From: Paramecium sonneborni
Lineage: Eukaryota; Ciliophora; Oligohymenophorea; Peniculida; Parameciidae
Length of the DNA stretch: 64,000 bases
Direction of reading: 5' to 3'
NCBI GenBank assembly: GCA_905182985.1
Contig: CAJJDN010000046.1
Span: forward strand, 361,298-425,297
This document shows, in pieces, positions 23,047 through 35,904 of this stretch. The notes below the pieces were generated by a model. The model was not told where the DNA came from and did no database searches. It was given only the letters and a program-made list of their open reading frames with translations. Position 1 is the stretch's first letter. The number at the start of each line of letters is the position of its first letter. The translations under genes and the position numbers were made by a program.

Positions 23047-25778
23047 ATGATAATTCAGATATAAAATAATTTAATGAAATTAAATTGGATTTTAATAAAG
23101 TTTCATTCAATAAACACATTCAATATTGTTTTGGGATTGTTACTTTATTTACAAGATATCAATTAATTAGGATCTTTGATATTATTGATGCTAAATGGGA
23201 TGGTAATGTTGACTGGAATTTTGATATTGAAAAAACAACTAATAAAAAAGAATCATTTACAACAATTAATACTTATAATATTTAGCATTCAAATTTCATA
23301 TTGCTGTTTTTTCAATCGTGAATTAAATGTGTAAAGTTATTTGCTACTTAAATTTCAAGAAGCTCAAATTATTAAAAAATAATCAAGAATAGTTAGCGTT
23401 CTTTATCATATTATTTATAATTTAGTTTTGTTTTCGTTATTAATATTTCACAGTGAGAACTTGATATTATACTTTTTAGCATTTTATTGTACTTTAATTA
23501 TGATTCCTAAAACAAAATCAAATTTATAACAGTAAAATGAAGAGTTTGAACTACCTTCACATTTAACAAAGCCAACTTAAAGAAATACAGAATTAATGAA
23601 TTTGGTTTAAGATACTATTAGTAATTAATGGATGATTAGATTATAAAATATTCCAGTAGGAATTATGATTGTAAAAAAAGAGAATTTATATGTCACGTTT
23701 CATAATTAGTCGCTTTTGTAAATGTTTGAAGGAGTTAAAGATGTTTAATATTATTTGATGAATGATCTGTAGTTTAAACTATAGATAAAAAGGAAGAGAA
23801 AATAAGTAAGAGAATCTAGCATTATACTACCTAAACAAAACTTATTACAAAGCAATGGTGTTCCTTAATTTTATAGTTCTCGAAAAATAATGAGTCTATA
23901 AAAAATACCAAATACTTTAAAAAGCATTCTTGCAGAATTGTCGAATGGAAATTTGGATCAGTTTTTTTCAAAGGAAAATCATTTAGAATTAATTGGACAA
24001 CTTTCGAAGAATAAATAATCATAGTTATTAGAAGATGATAATATTCGTAAGATATAATGTAAGATATTTTGTGGTTAAAATGATTAAGAATATCTTATTA
24101 TAATGGATGATATATCATTATAAAGTTATTTGTAAAGATTGGAAACTAGAGAAAAATTCTAAGTTCGCATAATTGATTCTTTTTCTCATGAATTGCGAAC
24201 TCCTTTAAATAGTGCGAAATTATTTTTAGACGCTCTTATAAATGATCCAAGAGTTAATGATACATATAAAATTAATTGTATATAACCTGCAGCAAATGCT
24301 TTAAAATTATAAGCATATTTAATTCGAGATATAATAGATTTTACATAATATCATTCACATATAATAAAATACAATATAGAAGAATTCAATTTTGAAAATA
24401 TAATCTAAGAAATAAATGATATTTTTAAACCAATTTGTTAAATCAAGAATTTGGGATTGCATATAAATGTAAAAAATTCAGTTCCAACATTAATTAATTC
24501 TGATTTTGATAGAATAATGTAAATGTTGGTGAATGTAATATAAAATTCAATAAAATATTCTGAAAAAGGTTTAATAACTTTGGAAATATCATGTTATGAT
24601 AAAATTTTAACATTTTGTATAAAAGATTAAGGAATAGGGATCCCATCACATAAGTTGAATAAAATTTAATAATTTTTAAAATCTTATAATTAGAGTAGAG
24701 ATTTTTCATCTCAAGATGAATGGGAAGGTTTTGGATTATTAGTTAGTTAGATGAATTTGTTAAAATTAGCTCCATAGAATAAAAGTTAATTAAGAATATC
24801 TTCGCAAGGTGTATAGGAAGGATGTTAAGTGAGTTTTAAAATTAGAACAACATAATCTTCAAATACGTAGATATTTAGAGGAAATACAATATAAAGGACA
24901 AGTTTAAAATGTGCATTTACAGTTCCTGATTTGTGTATGGGAATATAAGGAATATTAATAGTGAATAATGCTAATTAGGAGAATACAATATAATAAATTC
25001 CAATTCGCTAGTAATAATCTGTGGCAAAGTATTTTAAACGTTAATAATCAACAGGAGGTTTTGGTTAAAGTATGTGGTAGGACACAGATATGATAGATGA
25101 ATAGGATTAAGAGAGAGGAAATCCTGAAGAGAATTTATAAAAATTAAATAATATAAGTAGAAAGACCATGTTAATAGTAACAAATATTGATATGAAAGAT
25201 AAATAATAAAAAAAAAGAAAGCAGTCGTCATTTAGTATATCAGATTTAGATGTAAATTCAAGTTAGAGACCAAATACTCTTATATCTCGATTGATTTAAA
25301 GGGAAGAAAAAGAAATGGAGATGGAAGAATAGTTCTAAAACTTACGATTCTAATGTAAATGTAATCGAGTATTGAGTGTAGATGATGATATATTTAATTA
25401 GAAAGCATTATAAGTAATAATTGGTTAGATGGGTTTTCGATTATAGATTGTATATAATTTAATTTAATTTAGGCTTATAATGGACAATAGGCAATAGAAT
25501 AAATTTAGAAAACAGAAAAATGTTGTGAATGTTGTGAATTATTTTATTTTATATTGATGGATTGTTAAATGCCAATAATGGATGGTTGGACAACTACAAA
25601 AGTGTTGATGGATATGATAAGACAAGAAATCATTCCAGATATACCTATAATTGGATTAACAGCCTTTAATTCAACATAAGATATAGAAAAATGTATAGAA
25701 GTTGGAATGAGGGAAGTATTCACTAAACCTTTAAACATCACTTTACTTAAACAAGCATTATTAAAATTAATTAAATGA
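23047..25778 (+). CDS. hybrid sensor histidine kinase with receiver domain
   Basis: 902 residues with one 23-nt intron at 25450-25472. N-terminal hydrophobic helices (for example LGSLILLMLNGMVMLTGILI and LVLFSLLIFHS...LILYFLAFYCTLIM) make a membrane sensor region, followed by a PAS-like segment (LQNIPVGIMIVKKENLYVTF). The kinase core shows the H box DSFSHELRTPLN, N box NVIQNSIKYSEKG, G1 IKDQGIGIP and G2 EGFGLLV. The C-terminal receiver has the acidic pocket SVDDDIFN, phospho-acceptor MDCQMPIMDG, the Thr in IIGLTAF and Lys in FTKPL. All phosphorelay residues are intact. The start could instead be the ATG at 23074. The downstream HPt partner and regulator are not in the window. Confidence 0.93.
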
Positions 25779-25852
25779 TATTCTTATTAATACACTCTCA
25801 CTATAAACAATCTATTATAATACAAAAAAACATATAATTATTATCCGTTAAT

Positions 25853-28192
25853 ATGAGTTTCAGAGATTTAGAGAATCCAGAATAAGCTGTTTTCATTTCT
25901 TAAGATTTGCTTAATGAATCCTTTTCTTAAATGTCTCAAGAATAAAATGCAGATTAACAATAAGAATTTGCTAATAATAATGAAAACTATCCTTAATTCA
26001 GTCAAACTTAGAATTCTCACATTCTATCTGAAATAATTAACACACCATCACAACCTAAAATATAAGCAAAGAAATCTACATTACTTCCTCAATCTGGTGG
26101 ACTATTTTCCTATCTTATTGATAATCAGAGCAGAATATATGATATCTTTTAAAATTTCCTGCATAGATTATTTCAATATTATTTCATTAAGAAAGTAATG
26201 GATCAAAACATCATACAAAACTATATTGATTTATAAGCTGTTAAAAGAAAACTTAATTACGTCTAATAAGTTTATAATTAAACATTCTGTGCTTTGAAAA
26301 ATAGTATTCAATATTATCAAGATAAAATATTAATATTGACGTCAGAAATAGATAAAGAAGATCCTTATTCCTTATTAACTTAACATGAAATCGATCTAAG
26401 AAGAGGATTACATGATTTCTATTAATTCATAGATTCAGAAGACTTACTTACTTCCAGCAAAGGTATGGGAGGTAGCTAAAATATGTAAAAATTTTAATAT
26501 GATTAAAAATAGAAGTTAATATAAAACAATCTAAATTGAAGTGTTTAATCCAGCTGATTTAAATTCACTTGACAGAGTCGCTTAGTTTGTTCTAAATAGT
26601 CTTGAATTAGAATAAATTAACATAACTCCAATATAATTATTGAACGATGATTTATCCTTAAATCTTCTTAAAGTGACTATGCAACTATTACAAATATGGT
26701 AACATTTATTTAGATTCTTGAATCAAAATGATGTTACAAATATTCAATTTAATTATGAAGTAGATTAAGCTAATCATAATGCTGCAATAGTTGCTGCATA
26801 AACCTTCTTATTGGTTCCTTTAGATATTGCTAATAAAATCTTAAAAGGATAACATAGAGAACTTATAAATTATCATCTAAATTCTAATAATACGTTACCA
26901 CTTAAAGAAGAATATGAAAAGAAAAGAGAAGAAAAGAGTCAGGCTAAATTATAAAACACTCTACATTTTGATAAATCTGATAATATTATTAAAATAGCTG
27001 ACGATGCATTAACAAATGAAGCAGAAAACTTCTCATTTTCAAATGCTGAACATTCCTTAATGGAAGAATAATCTGATTAATAATAAACCATTCAAAAATA
27101 CAATAATAAATATTAATTAAATTCAGAATAATACAAATAAACAATATTAGATTAAGCAGTTGAATTAAGTTTCAAAGGAAAAATAAATGAATCACATTTA
27201 CTAGATATTCAACCTCCAAAACATAGATCTTATATAGCAGAAAGTGGACAATAACTTTTAAGAATCACTCCTATTACTATTTGTACTTTGAATTGCTCAA
27301 AACCTAATATAGAATTTAATCATGTCAATTATTTTACAGATCCTTAAAAATAATTTTTACATTATTTTAAACCAAATACTAAATATTTTTTTTAATGGTA
27401 ACTTGATGCTGAAAATGTTTAAAAGATAGTTTGTGATGTAGAACATTAATTTACTAATGAGTTAATCTCCTTCTCTACAAAAGAAGGAATTATCTTTTTA
27501 TTCAATCCATTTTCATAGACTGCTGATAATACATTCTATAGATATAATGAATAAACTTCCATATTGTAAGCATTACCTAAAATGATTGAGAAAAAAAGAA
27601 ATTTCAGAGTTGCTCAAGTAGGAAATTATATCTATTTAATTGGAGGGGAAAATCAATAATAATAAGTTACTAATTCTTGTGAAAGGTTTAGTCTCAAAAC
27701 TTTAGAATGGTAAAAGATTAAATCTTTTTAAACTCCTTTAACTAAAGTCAATCTTGCAGTTTTCTAATAAAGGTATTTAGTTAGATTTGGAGGATTAAAT
27801 CGTTTTGATCATTTTGATAAAACTGTTGAAAAGTAAATTTAAAAATAATTAAGTATATTAGGTATGACACTAAAAGACATAAGTGGTATCCATTAAAATT
27901 GACAAGTGGGCAAGATTAAATATTTAAGTTGAATAGCGTTTGTTTGTAAGTCAATTTTAATTCTATTCTAATTTTTGGAGGATAAAATGATAATGATCAT
28001 TGTGATTCAACCATCTAATTACTTACTATAAATGAAATTGATAAAAAAAAAAATGAATATGATGCACATCTTTAGGAATTAAATGTACAATAATAATTAT
28101 TATCATTCATTGGTCAATATGATTTAAATGTTTACTACTAACATGATAGAATTTACTTATTTAGGAAAAATTACAGTTCATTATTATTATGA
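25853..28192 (+). CDS. kelch-type protein with helical N-terminus
   Basis: 760 residues after introns at 26485-26512 and 27833-27861, which close the frame exactly. The N-terminal half is Gln-rich then helical (MDQNIIQNYIDLQAVKRKL, LRRGLHDFYQFIDSEDLL, DRVAQFVLNSLELEQ), with a Lys/Glu segment in the middle. From about residue 550 a kelch-like propeller begins: VAQVGNYIYLIGGENQQ, CERFSLKTLEWQKI, RYLVRFGGLNRFD, EKYDTKRHKWYPLKL, SILIFGGQNDND. The number of blades is uncertain because some are degenerate. A scaffold or adaptor role is inferred. It is tail-to-head with the histidine kinase, 74 bp downstream. Confidence 0.82.
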
Positions 28193-28448
28193 TCTATATT
28201 AAAAGTCGATAAAAATTTATATATTTATTAATTAATCAAACTAAATACAATTTATCTTTTTTCATTTATATTGAAAGTTAATTTTAATATATATGTAAAG
28301 GATGATCAATAATTTAAAGATATTTTATTTCGATATTATATTATAGATTTTAAGATATGAGTGCTAATAAATACTTATGTCTTGAATAAACAATCTCTTT
28401 ATTAATTTTTTTTACCTAGATAGATTAACTAGTAAATTTTATTAATAA

Positions 28449-29494
28449 ATGAGTGATCTGATTACAAATACTTATAATAAAATTTCTGATGTTTTTTCAA
28501 GAACTCAGGTAAAGAAGGCTGTTGAAGGTCTTAACACTTATAAACAAAGAGTGAAATTAATTGATCATATAATAGATAGAAGATAAGAAATAAGAAATGC
28601 AGATGATATTGCAAAAATTTAGCAATATGCTCATATTTTTAGAAAAATGTTAAGGAGATATAAAAAAAAGAAGGATGAAGATAATGAATAAGAAAAAGCA
28701 AAATTAAAAATGGAAATGGTTATGCATTTATTTAGAGGACAAAAAAAAAAGTAAACTCATAATTACGACATTGAATAATTAAAAATATAACAATTAGCGA
28801 AATAAAGAAGAAATGCATTACCTGAATAAAAGTTAAACTAAAAGTAACAAACTTAATCAACAAAGGTTGAAGATTCTAAAGTGATTGAAACTTCTCCAAA
28901 TAGAAGTAAGAAACTAAATAGATTCTTTACTGAAAAAGATCCGATGTAAGTGGAAAAGCAGGTAGAATAAGAAATATATGATTTCTTATAAAATAATCAT
29001 GAATTAGACTAAGTTCAAAAAGATGTATTCCTTAGATTGACAGATAAAAGTTAATAAATACGATATATAGAAAGTAAAGTTAAGCATCAATTAGTTCTTC
29101 AAGAAAATTAATAACAATAAATAGCCATTAAAGTATTTGATTTAAAAATATCAAGTAACATTACTAAGTTCAAAATCTCTTTCGATAAAAAAATAACAGA
29201 GGACATACTTAAATTAAAATAGCGAAATCTTTTTAAGGAAAACTAGAAGATAAAAGAATAGATGGTCCTCTCACTTCTCGTAGATAAATTAATGGAGAAG
29301 ATTCTTTTGCTTCTTATACAGAAATTAAGCTAAACAAATTGTATTAGGAGTCATCATCAATTCAAAAGACAATAAAAACTAAGACATTATCCTGTCCAAC
29401 TAATCAATTTTAAAATTATTTAATCCACACTAATAGAGATATAATTGATATTTCAAATAAAAAATTATTTCATGTATAAAAGTTTAAATTATGA
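28449..29494 (+). CDS. basic coiled-coil protein, unknown
   Basis: About 340 residues assuming a 23-nt intron in the stretch 29120-29150, which closes the frame; the precise splice is uncertain. It begins MSDLITNTYNKISDVFSRTQ and is strongly basic and helical for 140 residues (YKQRVKLIDHIIDRRQEIRN, HIFRKMLRRYKKKKDEDNE), then Gln/Ser-rich, ending with DGPLTSRRQINGEDSFASYT and FQNYLIHTNRDIIDIS. No catalytic motif is visible. The frame after the intron was chosen because it gives the more protein-like sequence and stops at TGA 29492-29494. Confidence 0.62.
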
Positions 29495-29731
29495 TATAAA
29501 TTAATATTAACTTTAAAAAATATATATTTATAAAAGCATTCATCCATCAGATAAAAATAAAAATGTTTTATTAATAAGTTTTAGATGAGTTGATTATTAT
29601 ACAAATTTATGGACTAATAATTAACTCAATATAATATATCTAAATGATATCAAGAACTTTAATTCTTTCTTTAAATAATCTTAAATCAATAACTGAAATA
29701 ATTGATTATTTTTTAGTAAATTTATAAAAAA

Positions 29732-30602
29732 ATGAGTTTTATTGCTCTATTCAAAAATTGTTTAGAATATTTTAAAGTCAAGTTTTAAAAGAATTATATT
29801 CCAGCCCAAACTCCTAAAATATTTGATTAAAAAAAGGTATTAGTTTTAGATTTGGATGAAACTCTTGTTCATTGTGAATTCAAAGAAAATGAAAACTTTT
29901 AAAATGAAGTTTTGCTTGAAGTTATTCATTAAGGACAATAATATAAAGTATATTTAAAAACTCGTCCTTATTTAAATCAATTTTTATTCGAAGCAAGCAA
30001 AGATTATGAAATATTTATTTTTACAGCAGGTTATGAAGCTTATTGTTAAGAAGTCTTAAATTTTATAGATAAAAAAAAACTAATAAGTGATTATTATGCA
30101 AGAGGAAGCTGTTAATTCATTGATGGAATTTGTTATAAAGATTTATTATTACTAGATAGGCCTTTAGAAGATATAATATTCATTGATGTAAATAAAAAAC
30201 AATAATTAGAATAATCCAAATGCTTTTATAAAGTATAAGAATAATGGGTTATTGATTCCATCATTTTTAGATTCTGATGATGATGACTGTCTTTTAAGAT
30301 TAATTCCATTTTTAAAATATATGGCTAAGAAAAAAGATGTAAGGCCTGTTGAATAGCATTTAAAAAACTATGAAGATAGTAATGGTACTGTTGTTTTCAG
30401 TGAAACTTAAAAGTCAATACAATTAAATTAAGAAGAACCAGATGAGGATACTTTAAGTGAAGGAAAGGTTGTTAAAAAAGAATAAGATATTACAGATTTA
30501 GATATCAAACATAAAAAAACCCAAACTCAATTAGAAACTATTGGAAAAATAAAAAGCAAATTAAGAAGTGTAACTTTATTTTAAAGTGCACAAATTAAAT
30601 GA
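29732..30602 (+). CDS. SCP/FCP1-type CTD phosphatase (HAD), copy 2
   Basis: 282 residues with a 22-nt intron at 30188-30209. The nucleophile motif VLVLDLDETLVHC starts at about residue 38, followed by LKTRPYLNQFLFEASKDYEI, FIFTAGYEAYC, DYYARGSCQFIDGICYKDL and IIFIDNNPNAF, the motif III residues being split by the intron. Catalytic residues are intact. A C-terminal tail of about 90 residues is acidic then Lys/Gln-rich and looks unstructured. It is more compact than copy 1 at 21103-22093, with almost no N-terminal extension, so the two are distant relatives rather than a recent duplication. Confidence 0.93.
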
Positions 30603-30810
30603 TTTTAACAACTTTTGTTTATTGTTGTCAGACGTTTATAGGTCATTCAACAAAGCTAATTTATAAATATGATCAATCTTTGATTATACCCTAAATTATA
30701 CATTTGAGTTTAGGTTTTTCATTTAATATTTTTCTGATTAAAATATTAAGTTAATATTGCATTATATCTAAAATCAATCATTTCTAATTGCCTTGTTTTA
30801 AAAAGTCTAC

Positions 30811-31767
30811 TCACATGTATTCTTAAAAAGACTTTTAATAAAGTGGGCTTAAGTTTGAATATTAGCTATCCTAATTTTCTTATTGACTTCTAATTGGTAG
30901 TGGAGAATTTACTAAAAATAATAGATTAATTATCATACATTAATTAGGGCTAAATGTTGATAAATTTTTTTTCAATGAATAATTAAGTTATGACTACATC
31001 ATTCTTAAGATTGGGGATAATGATTCCATTTATTAAGTTTAAGATTATGGAAGTTCCAGTTCTGTCTTGACATTAGTTTTAAATAGTTCTTATAAATTAT
31101 TATCTTTGATGCTTGTATCTTATTGTTTTAAAAAGAAACTCAACAAATAGCTAAGCCTATCAATTTTTGCATCTAATGATTATCTAGATAGGCTTAACTA
31201 AGACCATATTGAATTATGTTATTCCATAATAATTTAGTTTTATTCACTTATGGCTTTGAAATCATTTTCAAATTAAAATTATCTTTCCTTTAAGAATGTC
31301 AATTCTTATTACATTTATTATTCAAATTCAGCTTCTGTTGATTCAGCTTTTACATTTTTCTTTTCTTTCTTAAGTAAAACTTTTTATTTAATTGGGTTTC
31401 TTTTAATTTGAGATAATTACTTTCTATGTAAATGTAATAATTATATACTTGTTGCCTTTTTTAAAATTAGGATGGGTAAATATTTCATGATTTTCTGAAT
31501 TCCTTGCCTTTTAGAACTCATACATATTTAATTGTCTTAAAAAAGATTAGTAATGATTGTGTTTGAAATATTATTGTAAGATTTGAGTTTCCATCTCTTT
31601 AGGGTTCAATACAATAAAGTATTCACCATCGTTACTCCATTTAATTATTGTTTAAAATTAAGGAGCACTCTTTTATAGATAATCACAATGAATACTTATT
31701 CATCAAGCATATCATAAAGTTTTATGATAAAAGCAGGGGTAGAGAAGGGTCCTTATTGGTTTGTCAT
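30811..31767 (-). CDS. heat-shock-factor-type transcription factor
   Basis: 292 residues after introns at 31670-31695, 31424-31448 and 30912-30938. The DNA-binding domain is clear: TPAFIIKLYDMLDEQ, IIKWSNDGEYFIVLNPKEM, LQQYFKHNHYQSFLRQLNMY, EFQKARN, then HEIFTHPNFKKGNKKQLSQI. A helical segment with Leu/Phe heptads follows (EFEQQMQQELTFLKERQ, EQHNSIWSQLSLSRQSLDAK, IDRLSYLLSFFLKQQ), fitting the trimerisation region, and a short Ser/Pro/Gln tail. The protein should bind nGAAn repeats; target genes are unknown. The 27-nt third intron is a multiple of three without TGA, so its removal is inferred from the better fit. Confidence 0.92.
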
Positions 31768-32577
31768 TAAGAATCGAAGATTTTATTCTTTTTATATCTT
31801 ATAAATTATATTTTGAAAATAAATTAATAATAACCATTCAATTATTAATCTTTCTTAGCTTTTTTATCTGTTAAAAATTCATTAAAATAACTTCAAGAAG
31901 GACACTAAATAAATTATTAACATCAATACTAAAAATGAAAATTAATTCAAAATAGACAATCATATTAATATTAGCATTACTTTTAAAAACAATAATACAT
32001 ATAATTTTTAGAAATTTGCCATTCTTTTTTTACTGAATTGATAATATATCTTTCTCTATGTATATCTTGAATGGAAATTTAAAACTTAGATATAATCACT
32101 TTTTTTATCACAATTGTTAGGAAAATATTTTTGAAATATTTTAGAAATTAATCATATATTTCATTTTATATTGTGATTATATTGAAATTATTTGTCGGCT
32201 TTGAGCAAAGAAAGCTTTCTTTTTATTCCATTTAGAATAGATCATTTCAAATATTAATATTTCAGGTAGAATTCCTAATTATAACATAAGATACTTGAAA
32301 TAAATACAAAAAAATTTAATCTTATAATCTTATTTTTAATAGTAAAAAAGACTTAAGTACCTTTAAATAAATTTGATTAGATTAAAAAGGACAATTTATT
32401 TAATATATGTTAATTTTTAAGTAATAGAGTGAAGTGGATATTTGAAAATCTTCTTAATTGGAAGTCTTATAGGATTTTAAACAAAAAAAATAAAATTCAA
32501 TGCGATTGTTAGTGTCTAAAAATTAAAATTTAATATATATTTTTTTTAATTATTTTTAATAGTAAAAAACAATAGAA
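31768..32577. other. divergent spacer between HSF-type and transporter genes
   Basis: 810 bp. A short plus-strand frame near 31935 begins MKINSKQTIILILALLLK, which could be a signal-like peptide, but it ends after about 45 codons without further support. Otherwise AT-rich with runs of A and T and no recognisable element. Confidence 0.45.
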
Positions 32578-33991
32578 ATGAACATAAAGATCACAACAAG
32601 GCTGCTATTTCATGTAGTATATTTTACAAGCTTTTTAAATTCATTTTTGGAGACATAATACATGAGTGTTTTTTTAAGTTCTGGATAAGAAAGTTTATTC
32701 TTTTATGTAATAATGACAGTCTTAAAATTTGTTTTTTCAGGTTTGATAGGTTTTATCATTGATCATGTGCAATATACTTTTAATCTTTTATTTGGAAGCT
32801 AATTATTGATTTTATTTTCCTACTGCTTTTATATAGTATTTATTGTGAAAATGGTTACAGATTAGATTCTTTTTGATTATTTATATTTTGCAAATGGATT
32901 TTTAATAGTAGGAGAATAATTAGGAAGTATAATTATATTAACTTTGATTTCTAAACATTTTGAAAGTTAAGAAGTTCCTTATTAAATAGGAACTTTTCAA
33001 AAATACTCTTTTTTAGGAACATTATTTAGTTATCTCATAGTTTTTATAATATTAATACTATATTTTGTGTAAAATTTGGCAATAACAAAATTTATATAAA
33101 AGTACGAATATAATATCATAATTTTATCAATAATTCCTTTGATAATATTATTAACAGAAACAATATTTCTATATTATTCATTTCCTTAATTTAAAAATGA
33201 GGCTGAAGAATTAATGCCTGAGATTAAGACTATTCCAGTTTAATAAAAAGGAAATTTACTGTAAGCATTAAAAAATATTTTCAAAACTGATAGCGCATGG
33301 GTTGCTTTATCAGCAGGGATTATAATGGGGATTATAAAGATTTGGTTAGGATTTTAACAAAATTAATTATTTAAAGATTCAAATGATTATATTTTAATTT
33401 ATCTGATTATTTATGCTTTTTTACCTACTTTAATAAGTAAAAATGAAATAAATATAGGTTTTTGTATGATTTCAAGAATAGTTAAGAACTATGAAAATGA
33501 ATAGATCCCTCTTTAAGCATTGATAGATAAATCAATAGAATCTTTTGTCTATTTTATATTATCAATTTTAATTGTTACTTCTGTATAATAAAAAATAGAT
33601 TTAGGACAAAAAATACTTTTATATATCGTCTTTGGAATATTCTAAATATTATAGTAATATTATTTGACAGTGATATCAGTATTTAGCTTATAAATTTATT
33701 TAGATATCTGGAGTTAGTATGATAGGGATTCATAAAGAAAATTATAAAAATTAGGGTTTGACTTTTGGTTTATTGTCAATGATAGAGAATGGTTTTGCAG
33801 TTTGGGTAGTTTTGGCAATGGCTTATGGAGATCATAAAGAAGCCATTGTTTATGGATTTGCATTTGGATATACATTAATAAGCATTATATCTAGTAAGAT
33901 GCTTTAGTTTGATAAGCAAGTGAATAAAACACATAATAAAGTTAGAATAATGGAAGAGGATATAAGAAATGGTTAATTAATAGATAAATGA
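32578..33991 (+). CDS. MFS-like multi-pass membrane transporter (paralogue B)
   Basis: 462 residues with one 25-nt intron at 33679-33703. Around ten to twelve hydrophobic helices are visible (MNIKITTRLLFHVVYFTSFL, YVIMTVLKFVFSGLIGFII, IILSIIPLIILLTETIF, WVALSAGIIMGIIKIWLG). It is the paralogue of the gene at 13568-15006, sharing FIIDHVQYT, QQKGNLLQALK, MIGIHKENYKNQGLTFGLL and AIVYGFAFGY. The intron sits at the same place (after TVIS) as one intron of paralogue A, supporting both models; A's other two introns are absent here. The substrate is unknown. The tail is short and charged (NGQLIDK). Confidence 0.88.
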
Positions 33992-34024
33992 ATTAATTAA
34001 ATAAAACAATAAAATTTAAATTAT

Positions 34025-35369
34025 TCATAAAATAATTTCAATTGGAGGTTAACTGGATGAAGTTTGATTCAAATCCTCTTTAAATAGCATTCTTTTAACT
34101 TCACTTTTATGTTAAGGAATATAAATATTAGGTTTAATGTTTCTTTGAGTATAGAAAGTATATTAAGTTTTATAAGATTCTATTAATGATGCTCCATAGC
34201 TTCCAATAGTTGATGCTTAGGAGCCATTGATATTTCCTTATTTTATAGGACTTGCAGTTCTATATATTCCATTTAATTATTAAAATGATTAATTAACAGA
34301 TAAATAGGATGGTTCTTTTCTTTATGGTGAAATTACTCTCACTCTTTAAGGTGAAGTTTAATAAGGTATAATTCTTTATGGTGAATATCTAATTATTTTT
34401 TAAGGTGATTAATGTCTTTAGTAGACATTCTAATTAAATACTTTAATTATTTTTTTATTTCCCAATTAATTTTAAGATTAGTTATTCTATTTTTCTTTCT
34501 ATTTTATCCTTTAAGGTGAAACAATCACTTCTTATTCTACACTTGTAGATCTATGTTTTCTGCTCTACAGAATTTATGATAATTCTATAAAATCTGGTCT
34601 TTTTTCTGGGGTATTATTAAGCATTCTAGCTAATAATTATAGAAGTTATTAAGAATAATCACCCATTAAAGAAATTACTGTTTCTTTTAAACTTACATGG
34701 AATTCTATAATTATTCATTTAGATTACTTTTTTTAGTCATTAGTTCCACTATTACTTAAGCTAAATCAAAAACATCTTGCTTTATTTATTACGAATTTTA
34801 TTGTATTGTAATTTAATCTAAAGTCTTTAAAGTTTAGTCTGAAGTAATGAAGATATTGTCTGATGTGATTTTTCCATGAGAACATTCATTTTCTTACAAG
34901 TATTTTAAAACACTTACTAATTATTCAAGTGACTAGTTCATAACAATTTTATAAATTACTTTCCAAACTTCTATTTCTCTAAATGTTTCAGATCTTGCAC
35001 ATATATTTTGAGAAAGGGTTTTGGGAATATATTCAAAGAAAAATTATAAAGTTTCTACATTTCCGCCAAGTAAAGGAGAATCTTAAGTACAAGCATAATA
35101 TTTTAATATATTAGGATGCTACAATGAAGTTCTCTTTGAATGTATTTTTAATAATGTGGAATCTTAATAATATACATGTCTTGTCTTAGATAATTTATAT
35201 CTATTACAAAAGAAAAGAGTTCAAGAGAAGTGTCATTCTTTATTTTCCACAACTGGATATTACCAAATGCTGAAAGATAAGTTGTTCCACAGCATTCAAT
35301 TTAAGCATTTAAATCTTAGGAGAAACTCAATCCTGTATTATAATTCACATAAGCTTAAATAGCGCCCAT
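34025..35369 (-). CDS. pseudokinase with SPQ-repeat tail
   Basis: 432 residues after two 23-nt introns (GTAATAG...AAG in the N-terminal part; GTAATCT...TAG in the kinase C-lobe). The kinase fold is recognisable: HPNILKYYACTQ, QFFFEYIPKTLSQN, LVSVLKYLQENECSHGKIT, SDNIFITSD, VFDLAQVIVELMTKK and ARMLNNTPEKRPDFIELSQI. The catalytic loop is HGKITSDN instead of HRDxKxxN, so the catalytic Asp is lost; no DFG and no VAIK Lys are seen. The C-terminal 130 residues carry repeated SPQ units (HQSPQKIIRYSPQRIIPYQT, SPQRVRVISPQRK). MGAIQAYV at the start could be myristoylated. A scaffold or allosteric partner of an active kinase is inferred. Confidence 0.8.
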
Positions 35370-35904
35370 TCTTTTTATTTATTTAATATTTTTATTTAGA
35401 TATGATTCTTAATTAAATTGACATATATATATAATGAGAATATAATTTTATGTTGAAGAATACATTATGAAATTATCAATTATAATCTTGTCTGTCATAA
35501 AAATGGAGATATCAAACTTTAATGTTAATTTTAATCTGATCTGTCATGGAGATAAAGTTATTTTTAGTATATTAAAACAGCAAACATAATATCAAAAAAA
35601 GTAGTGTAAAGCAGTTAAAATAGATATGGCAAAGGGGTCTTAATATATGAAAGTAATTATTCTATGTAGTAATGTCTCAGTAGAGATGAGGGGCTGATGT
35701 AATTTAGATGGTAAAAAGAGTTTTTGTTTATTTTTTAAATTTAGACACATAAAAAAATTAAATGTTTTAAAAGAGGAAAGAACTATAAAGTGAATTATGA
35801 TAATTATTATATAAATAATGTTTGAATGTTAAAGTTGAGAAGAGAGAATAAATAATAAAAAAAGTGATTTTAAATATAAAGATTTTTGATAATTAAATTT
35901 TTAG
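35370..35904. other. spacer and promoter region of RPL11, G/A-rich on the sense strand
   Basis: No gene seen. Towards the ribosomal protein start the plus strand becomes rich in A and G (35560-35900), a bias also seen upstream of beta-tubulin. It probably holds the promoter of the ribosomal protein gene. Confidence 0.5.

Noticed and set aside
30900..31100. Plus-strand frame with LLIGSGEFTKNN and DYGSSSS, resembling an FHA or kinase loop
   Set aside because: It is antisense to the heat-shock-factor-type gene, whose DNA-binding domain and introns fit the minus strand perfectly.
33717..33754. 38-nt intron in transporter paralogue B
   Set aside because: A 25-nt intron at 33679-33703 gives a better match to paralogue A and keeps SVSLIGIQK / GVSMIGIHK aligned.
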